Shown here: positions 57,170 to 64,000 of the stretch, one piece after another
Position numbering within the stretch: position 1 is the first letter of the stretch
Layout: each line of letters begins with the position of its first letter
Assembly (NCBI GenBank): GCA_001599815.1
Contig: BCIA01000005.1
Coordinates: 3,914,472 to 3,978,471 of the forward strand
Direction: 5' to 3'
Source of the DNA: Furcasterigmium furcatum
Taxonomy: Eukaryota > Ascomycota > Sordariomycetes > Glomerellales > Plectosphaerellaceae
Length of the DNA: 64,000 nucleotides
Notes under the pieces: generated by a model
Told to the model about the DNA's origin: nothing
Database searches by the model: none
What the model saw: only the letters and a program-made list of their open reading frames with translations
Translations under genes and position numbers: made by a program

Positions 57170-57422
57170 GGTTTGCTCGAGGTGCCGAAGGAGGGAGCCG
57201 GAGGGCTGCGGTGTAACGATAACAACTTGAACTGCTGAGACGGAGGAGTGCAAGTTTGTACCATGGACGTCAGCTTGGGCGGGGACTTTTTGATGTCTGT
57301 TGGTCAGACAGGCCGCTTGATCGGAGCATCTGTGCTACCCCTCGGCAGGTGATGCTGGTCAAGTAGGGGCGGGCAACTCGGGCCGGTCATGGCGTGTGAT
57401 TCCATGGATCTGCAAGGAGGGT

Positions 57423-57449
57423 TGGAGCTTCCTGCGGCGGGAAGCTCCA
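57423..57449. repeat. inverted repeat, 10-bp perfect arms
   Basis: TGGAGCTTCC and GGAAGCTCCA with a seven-base loop. The same core recurs at 57151-57169, and a half site (TGGAGCTTG) follows at 57454. Confidence 0.6.
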
Positions 57450-57778
57450 GACGTGGAGCTTGTGGATTGACGGAGAGTTGGAAGGGGAGAAATCCAGATG
57501 GCGGGGGAGACAGAATAAGCACCAGGGGGAAGGAAGCATTGGCCAATGGCAAGAAGCTCAGCCCTGGATACGGCCAACATAGGGCGATAACAACCTGAAT
57601 AGGAATTTTGCCCAGTTGCTGTTACTCACGCAACATATTCGACCAACCCCGTCGGATCGAGACTTTCCAGTGTCTTTGTTCTAACTAAGGTATGCTATAT
57701 ACTCCACGCCCAGTCCGCAAAACCTAAACTGCGGTGATACGTTCAGCTTCCTTCAGCCCAGCCAGAGCCTCCGCTTCC

Positions 57779-59380
57779 CTAGAGATCGTCGTCGGAATCA
57801 CCAGGAAGCGGCAAGATATGTGTTGGCAGGAACTCATCCCAGGAGAACGGCACACGAGCACAAACCCCCTTCGATCCGGTCAGAGGATATTCCCCCGCCT
57901 CCAAGCTGATCCCGTGCCTCGCAAGCCGCGCCTCCAGGTCCGAAAGGGGAGCTCTCTCGACCGCATCAAACCGGATGCGCCTCAGCTCCGGAAACCTCCC
58001 CATGTCCACAAAGTCCGCCAGCCGATGGAGCTGGGCCGATATGTCCACAAAATCCTCTGGCCCCCAGAACGTCTCCGCGAGCTCGAGCGTCTCGAGCCCT
58101 GGGGGAAGCATCTCGGGCAGCCTACCCGGAGGATCCATCCCTCGTGAGATCTTCCTCCACGTGCCGAGGTCCATGAAGAGCGTCTTCAGTTTCGGCAGGG
58201 TCCTGAAGCCCACGACAGGGAGGCGGTCGTCGTTGTGCATGTAGTAGCCGCCCCCGCGCCGAAGGTCAAGGCGGATCTCTTTGAGCTCGCGCGGGTTCTT
58301 CGAGGCAACGACGGACGCAAAGTCGGCGGGGTGGAAGTGGTCTCCGCCAGGGGGGAACTCCAGTTCGTCAATAATCATGGGCGGGCCGGCCTCGTAGATG
58401 AGGGTCTCGACGTTCGGGCAGTGCGCCAGGAGCTGGTCCACTTCGTTGGTGTAGAGGTTCGTCCTTGTCACGCGGAGGGTCTTGAGATGGTGTAGGGTGG
58501 TGTTTACACGGTACGAGAGGCCGAGGTTGCACACCATGTGCAGGTTGAGCGTCTCCAGGTGCTGAAACATCTTGAGGAGGGGCAACAGGGCTTCGACCAT
58601 GGAGACGAAGTCGAGCTTGGCATCCTCGCCCAGCGCCATGTCGAAGCGCCGCAGGTTCTGGAATTGGGAGACGTTGAGCCCTTCCAGCGGGGGCATAGAC
58701 TCCGCTCTGATGACGATCGGAAGCCATTGGCGCTTGTCTGATGCGAGAATGCAGAGGTGCTCGAGGTTCGGCATCAGAAATGTGAGCATCTTGGCCAGGT
58801 CGAGTCTGAGCTGTACTCTGTCCTTGAGCGTCCACTTGAGGCCGGTGTTGTGCTGGGCTTCGATAAGAAGAGGCGGCTGCCAGTCACCGAAAGGGGCTCG
58901 ATCCTCAAGCTCTTCCACGACAACGGGAACAACCTCGCGTAGTTCAGCCACCGTCATCGCGTCCAGCACTTTGTGATGCAGGTAGAGTCGCCTCACCCGG
59001 GCGGCCAGGTCGGGCCGCGCAACAATGGTTTTGGCATAGGCCGCAAACCGCTTGGTCCAAGAGAAGAATCTGGTTTTAGACTTCCAAGAGTCGCCGAAAC
59101 CAGGGGCGAACTCTTCATAGAGGTACAGTTCGGCGAGCGATCGAAGCTGGCGGCAGGTCAAGGAGAGGTTGAATAGGACGTCCTGGTTGAGCGAGTACCA
59201 CGATGGCTCGTTCGGGTTTTGTCGAGGCTGGGAAGACGAGAACACGGGGGTTCCGTCGTCTCGGTCGTTGTAGTCAGGTAAGAAATGCTGGAGTATCTGG
59301 TGCGATATTTCGGGCGGCATTCGATCCAGCGAAGCCATGGTGGGTGGTTGATGGGTGGTGCTGAAATTGAGGTTGGCCAT
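57779..59380 (-). CDS. F-box protein with leucine-rich-like C-terminus
   Basis: A single uninterrupted frame of 533 residues; a second in-frame ATG at 59338 would remove 14 residues. The F-box is near residues 15-95: LDRMPPEISHQILQHFLP, then LFNLSLTCRQLRSLAELYLY after a variable loop. The remainder has irregular Leu-rich segments (LEHLCILA, LKTLRVTRTNL, LPKLKTLFMDL, LETLELAE), as in the solenoids of fungal F-box proteins. F-box proteins bring substrates to SCF ubiquitin ligases through Skp1; the substrate is unknown. Absence of introns and lack of close resemblance to a named F-box protein suggest a lineage-variable family member. Confidence 0.85.
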   Translation of the reverse strand: MANLNFSTTHQPPTMASLDRMPPEISHQILQHFLPDYNDRDDGTPVFSSSQPRQNPNEPSWYSLNQDVLFNLSLTCRQLRSLAELYLYEEFAPGFGDSWKSKTRFFSWTKRFAAYAKTIVARPDLAARVRRLYLHHKVLDAMTVAELREVVPVVVEELEDRAPFGDWQPPLLIEAQHNTGLKWTLKDRVQLRLDLAKMLTFLMPNLEHLCILASDKRQWLPIVIRAESMPPLEGLNVSQFQNLRRFDMALGEDAKLDFVSMVEALLPLLKMFQHLETLNLHMVCNLGLSYRVNTTLHHLKTLRVTRTNLYTNEVDQLLAHCPNVETLIYEAGPPMIIDELEFPPGGDHFHPADFASVVASKNPRELKEIRLDLRRGGGYYMHNDDRLPVVGFRTLPKLKTLFMDLGTWRKISRGMDPPGRLPEMLPPGLETLELAETFWGPEDFVDISAQLHRLADFVDMGRFPELRRIRFDAVERAPLSDLEARLARHGISLEAGEYPLTGSKGVCARVPFSWDEFLPTHILPLPGDSDDDL

Positions 59381-60491
59381 CGAGTCGACACGGACTCACT
59401 CGTATCGAGGATTCATATAGAGGCAAAGACTACTCGAGGCACCAACCGGCTGCCGGTGCCTGGTCCCGGAAGCCAATGAGCGAGCACATAAGGCGTTGCA
59501 ACGGGTCAGGCAACAGCTGGCTGGAGATGAGTCTGATTTGGGGAGGCCGTGGTGAATCTGGCTTGATATCAAACTGAGCGTCCGGGGTTGTTCACGGTTG
59601 GGGCCTCGAGCGGCACTGGCATATGTTGTGACAAGGGCCTTTTACCCGCCAGAAGGATTGAATTAGAACCCAGCTAGACTAGGTGCAGATCGAGGCGCAG
59701 CATGTCTCGTTGGGCATGAAGGTAGAACGATTCGAACCACGCTCCAGATGCTGCTCATCGAAGGTGCGAGTCGACTCTTGTCCAACCTAGAAGTTGACCC
59801 AATCAGGAAAATGGTATGTGAGTGGGTGGTCAGTGACGCTAGGAATACGACAGGCCTGGAGAATTATTACCAAGCATGTCTAACGGTCACCGAAGCACAC
59901 CGACGATCCTGGAAAGCCACTCGGTGTAGATGTTACTTGACTAACACAACAACGCTTCAAATACGTGCGACCCAGATATATAGAAACTAGCGTGGTGTCG
60001 CGTGTCAGGAGATGGCGCAGGTACAAGCACGTCCAGATTTGGTAGTCGGGAAAGTATCACAAGACCGGCCATCCTATTTCATCTTGGGTAGCTAAAGTAC
60101 TCTGAATCCTTCAAATATATCTTTTTTAATTCCCCGGAACCCTTCTCCAGTCTCGTCGATTTAGTCATGCCTTACAATGTGACTTGCAGTGTATTGAGGC
60201 CGAACCACATCCCCGGTGAAGAGGCCCGCTCACATAATCCGACCCGCCTTTTCCCTATTTAGGCGTAGTGCAGACTCGCAAGCCGAAGTTACTGTATTCC
60301 AAGGTTTGCCGTCATCTGCCTCCAGATCGCAACGTTCTTCATTACCACCACGCGCGACCAACTCCCAGCGATTTCCTCCTTTCGCCACCGCAGCATCCAC
60401 TCACCCCTTCGGAGGAACAAAAGAATCTCTGCGCCTCGCATAGACGCCCTCCTTTCAACGCGACCCTTCGCCCTTTGGCGCGATCGATACC
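59381..60491. other. divergent promoter, F-box and Nab2-like genes
   Basis: About 1.1 kb, partly AT-rich (59930-60130). A GGTTCGAATC match on the minus strand near 59728 resembles a tRNA B box but does not fold. No gene is seen. Confidence 0.5.
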
Positions 60492-61992
60492 ATGTCTGCA
60501 CTCGACCCTCAGGCTGAGGCGCTCAACAGCGCGATCCAGGCCAAGATGATCGAAGTCGGCCTCGCTCAGTCAACTGACGCCGCCGGCTTCTCAGAGTACA
60601 TCCTCCTCATGCTGAAGAGCGGAAACAGCCAAGAGGAAGTCACCCAGGAGCTCTGCAGCGAGTTCCTCAACCTGCCCCCTGGAGACCCAACAACAACACA
60701 GTTCGTCGCCTGGATCTTCGAGCAGGCCCAAATCCTGAGCAACCAGGGTGCCCCGGCGCCACAGACAGAGCAGCAGCCTACTCTCGCGCCGGAATCTATG
60801 GATGCCTCTACTGGCGAGATGGACGCCGCCATGGGCACTGGTCCCGCCGAGCTGAATGCGTAAGTCGCAACTCCCCTTCGTTTTCGTGTCAATGTGCTAA
60901 CCCTCCCAAAGTCCCACCGGTCCCCGCTCCATGCGCAACGGCAACAATCCCCGGGGCGGTCGCGATAAGCGCATGCTCAACCAGATCGGCAAGGCGATGG
61001 ACAGGACGACCGACCCTCTCCACCGAACCCGCGGCAACGACCGCATCAACTCTCACAACCGGGGACCTCCCGGTGGTCCGAGAGGCGGCCGCGGCGGCGG
61101 TCGCGGCGGCATGAACGCCCGCGCCGCCAATATCCAGGCTGGTCTCAACGCCATGGGCGGTATGGGCGGCCCTGGCGGAATGAACGGCCCCTGGATGGGC
61201 GGACAACCCGGAAACATGGACCTTATAGCCATGATGCAGCAGCAGTCCGAGATGATGGCACAGATGCAGCAACAGATCCTGAATGGGGGCTTCAACAACC
61301 AACGAGGGCACGGAAAGTCCCTCTTCGACCGCTCCCAGAACCCGCGTCACAACAAGAACCGACACCAGAACAACAAGACCGACGCTGGCGAAGGTGGTGC
61401 TGCAGCCGAAGGCGAGGACGTGGACATGACAAAACGCGAGCCTCCCAACCCCGAGGACACCGTTTGCAAGTACAACCTGCGGTGCACCAACAAGGAGTGC
61501 AAGTTCGCCCACCAGTCGCCAGTGGCCCCTCCCGGCGCCACCATTGAGATCCACGACGTGTGCAGTTTCGGCGCCGCCTGCAAGAACCGCAAGTGCACCG
61601 GCCGCCACCCGTCGCCGGCCACGAAGCTGGCGCACCAGGGCGAGCAGGACTGCAAGTTTTTCCCCAACTGCTTCAACCCGCAGTGCCCGTTCAAGCACCC
61701 CGAGATGCCCCTGTGCCGGAACGGCGCGGGCTGCACAACGGCCAACTGCAAGTTCACGCACATCCAAACCAAGTGCCGCTTCAACCCGTGCAAGAACCCG
61801 CGCTGCCCCTACATCCACGAAGAAGGCCAGCAGGGCGTGTTCAAGGATAAGGTCTGGACCGCCGAGGGTGAAGAGCACGTCAGCGAACGCAAGTTCGTGC
61901 AGAACGAGGACGGCACGGAGGAGGTCATCCTGTCGCAGAACGACACAGCAATGGACCAGGAGGGCGGCGCGCCCCAGGAGTTGATCACCTAA
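60492..61992 (+). CDS. Nab2/ZC3H14-like poly(A)-RNA-binding CCCH zinc-finger protein
   Basis: Exons 60492-60859 and 60912-61992 (52-bp intron with a CTAAC branch site, phase 2) encode 482 residues. The N-terminal helical domain (about 8-85) resembles the Nab2 PWI-like fold. A Gly/Arg-rich RGG segment lies at about 173-189 and a Gln/Met-rich tract at about 230-245. Five CCCH fingers follow in tandem at about 308-323, 340-355, 370-385, 391-406 and 411-425, four with CX5CX4CX3H spacing and the last CX4CX4CX3H. Nab2 binds poly(A) tails, controls their length and assists mRNA export from the nucleus. Budding yeast Nab2 has seven fingers; five is the count seen here and in ZC3H14. Confidence 0.92.
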
Positions 61993-62602
61993 AGGGCAGC
62001 TCGTGTCAGAGGCAAGCAGGATGATGAGAATTCATGATGCAGAAGAGATGACAACGAAGATGGCGAGAGGAAGATGGGTGGAATGTACTATACCAGGCTG
62101 CATGGACATGGAAGGGCCATGGCAGCCAAAAAGCATCGGCGGCGTTTGGGAGGGGGCTACGGACTGCCCATATGAGAGATGCGAGGCATTTCTCTTCAAC
62201 AACTTCTTGTATGTTATACTCTAGACGGGCTGCCAGACGCAGCGCTGCGACGAGGGCGGGAGACTGAAGATTGTGGTCCCTGCGTCCCTGGCTGGAGGAG
62301 GATCTTTGGAATACTAGGCGTTCGCGGCCTCAGAGACTATTCTCCCGTGCTTTGTGATGTGTGATGTTCAGACCGCCCATGTCGTTGTAGCCTCGCCATC
62401 ATTGGTGGTGGCGGCAGTGGTGGTGTGATGTGCCCCGGTGGGCGGTCCGCGCCGTCAAATGCCGGCGGCCTGGGAGCTTCGGCTCCTGTCCGGATCTTCC
62501 ACTCAGATTTCCCACCTTCCAACAACGCGCCATCAAACACGGCCCAAGCCATTGCGACCGCCCCCTACCTCTGGAAAAGGTCTCAATGCGCCCGCCACCG
62601 CA
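61993..62602. other. intergenic, Nab2-like 3' side and protoporphyrinogen oxidase leader
   Basis: Tandem genes. No motif-bearing frame apart from an in-frame upstream extension of the next gene beginning at an ATG at 62459. Confidence 0.5.
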
Positions 62603-64000
62603 ATGTGGCCCTCTGCACCCACGAGCATCTGCCGGACGGCACTACAGCCGGGCAAATGCATCGCGCAACACGCCACGCGCAGAACATTCACCACAACCAG
62701 AGCGAACAGGACCGTGACAGAAGATGCCGACGGCAAGGTCTGGGCAGGCAGGTACCTGCCCCGTGATAGAACCCATGGCGACCCCGAAAACCCCAAGAAC
62801 ATCGCCGTCATCGGCGGCGGCATCACCGGCCTCTCGACGGCGCACTACCTCGCCAAGTACGCCTCCAAAGGCACCACAATCACGCTCTATGAGGCGTCCG
62901 ACAGGCTGGGCGGGTGGCTGAACACGCAGCACGTCGGGATCGAGTACAACGGGGCGAAGAGCACGGTCCGCTTCGAGCGCGGCCCACGCACGCTGAGGAG
63001 CTATGCGATGGATACGTGGAAGATGGACGACCTCGTCCTCTACGACCTGGTAGGTTCCGTTCCCAGATCCCAGAGGGGGGAGCCAGAGAGACTGGGCACG
63101 AGAGCCGGGCTGACAGATACGTTCGACGACAGCTCCGCGACATTGAGCTCGAACCTATATTCCGCCCCGGCGGCACGCGCTACATCGCCTTCGGGGAGAA
63201 AGTCGTCGCCCTAACGCCGAAGAACCTCATCTCGCACCCCAAGCTGCGTGGGATCTGGATGGCCGCGCTCGCCGCCTTCTGGCATCTGAAGCGCGACCGC
63301 GCCGGATCGTTCGAGGATGGCCTGCAACTCCTTGAATTTCTGCCACATGACAAGCTGGACATGCCGGTCGGGGAATTCGTGCGCAGAGTGACCCACGGCT
63401 CGGTAGCAGCAGACCAGCTCGCGTCAGCGATCATGCACGGCGTCTGGGGCGGGGATATCAACACGCTGTCGATGCGGCAGGCCATGCCGAGGCTGTTCTG
63501 GAACTTCAAGTTCGGGGACGGACCTGACCAGGTGCACATGCCTGCGCATGAAGCGACGATGGTAAAGGCGGCGCTGGCGGACGAGGGGATCAGGGACATG
63601 GTGAGACAGAGCAGGCAGGGCCAGCTGCTCATGTTCGCTGATGGCATGGGCGCGCTGCCCAAGGCGATAGAGGAGAGACTGGCGACGAACCCGGCCGTGG
63701 AGATCAAGACCGAAACGCCTATCAAGAAGCTCGAGTATGACGCCGCGGCTGGCAAGGTCATGGTCTCGGCTGGCGGCAAACCCAGGGCCTTCGACAAGGT
63801 CATCTCAACCATCTACTCCAAACAACTTGCCTCCCTCACCCCGAAGCTCCCCTCCCTCGACAAGACCGAAGCAGTAACCATCACCGCCGTCAACGTCTGG
63901 ATCCCTGCTCCCGCCCTCAACGCCCCCCACCGCGGCCTCGGCTACCTGCTCCCCCGCAACGACGGCGGCTTCAACGACTCCCACGGCCTGCTCGGCGTCT
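62603..64000 (+). CDS. HEM14: protoporphyrinogen oxidase (3' partial)
   Basis: Exon 1 is 62603-63049 and exon 2 is 63133 to the window edge, joined over an 83-bp GTAGGT...CAG intron in phase 0; about 438 residues are visible. The start is uncertain: ATG 62603 begins a Ser/Thr/Arg-rich mitochondrial presequence (MWPSAPTSICRTALQ, then RRTFTTTRANR), while in-frame ATG 62459 would add 48 residues. The FAD site IAVIGGGITGLSTAHYLA is followed by LYEASDRLGGW and the RFERGPRTLR block. Exon 2 shows GSVAADQLASAIMHGVWGG, matching the amine-oxidase-fold PPO family. The enzyme makes protoporphyrin IX at the mitochondrial inner membrane, the next-to-last heme step. The C-terminal part, with the third FAD block, lies beyond base 64000. 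Confidence 0.92.

Larger units (their letters stand above)
56291..57778. other. intergenic, hexosaminidase promoter with inverted repeats
   Basis: About 1.5 kb upstream of the hexosaminidase and downstream of the F-box gene. It carries inverted repeats at 57151-57169 and 57423-57449. No supportable gene. Confidence 0.5.

Noticed and set aside
59690..59790. Possible minus-strand tRNA around a GGTTCGAATC B-box match
   Set aside because: The T-arm stem does not pair, and no A box or acceptor stem can be found.

Overview
The window looks like a chromosome segment from a filamentous ascomycete (Pezizomycotina, most likely a Sordariomycete; genus not determinable by eye). The evidence is: mostly short spliceosomal introns (47-179 bp) with GTRNGT donors, CTRAC-like branch points and YAG acceptors; GC-rich codon use that leaves long antisense open frames; and typical mould families, namely a HET-domain protein, a C2H2 + Zn2Cys6 transcription factor, a CYP52-like P450, a Crh-type GH16 transglycosylase, GH20 hexosaminidase and an LSD1 with a C-terminal HMG box. 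I resolved 22 protein genes, all but two complete, by joining exons in frame. No rRNA, convincing tRNA, CRISPR array or transposon was seen.

Layout. 1-9.5 kb: 3' end of an ARS2/SERRATE homologue (+), a full-length ABCB multidrug transporter (+), then a convergent membrane-anchored alpha/beta hydrolase (-). 10-15.2 kb: a chimeric-finger transcription factor (-) and a short-chain dehydrogenase (-). 16-26 kb: histidyl-tRNA synthetase with a probable mitochondrial start (+), a membrane-anchored HET protein (+), and an unrecognised Ser-rich protein with a long 5' leader (+). 27-35 kb: CaMKI-type kinase (-), an ABM/dimeric-barrel protein (-), a UBE2W-type E2 (+) and VPS33 of HOPS/CORVET (+). 35.7-44.7 kb: LSD1-like demethylase (+), ATP synthase gamma (-) and DNA topoisomerase I (+), the last two divergent. 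45.5-52.3 kb: GPI-type GH16 transglycosylase (-), an Aro8-like aminotransferase (+) and a CYP52-like P450 (-). 54.4-64 kb: secreted hexosaminidase (-), F-box protein (-), Nab2-like poly(A)-RNA binding protein (+) and the 5' part of protoporphyrinogen oxidase (+).

The genes do not form an obvious biosynthetic cluster. Most are housekeeping: RNA metabolism (ARS2, Nab2), translation (HisRS), chromatin and DNA topology (LSD1, TOP1), mitochondria (ATP synthase gamma, protoporphyrinogen oxidase), vacuolar traffic (VPS33) and cell wall or chitin turnover (GH16, GH20). The items most worth a second look are the membrane-anchored HET protein, a 49-residue charged insertion in the first nucleotide-binding domain of the ABC transporter, an LSD1 whose Tower position holds a disordered insert with a SUMO-interaction-like motif, the dual-start HisRS, and a roughly 650-nt leader carrying a single two-codon upstream ORF.
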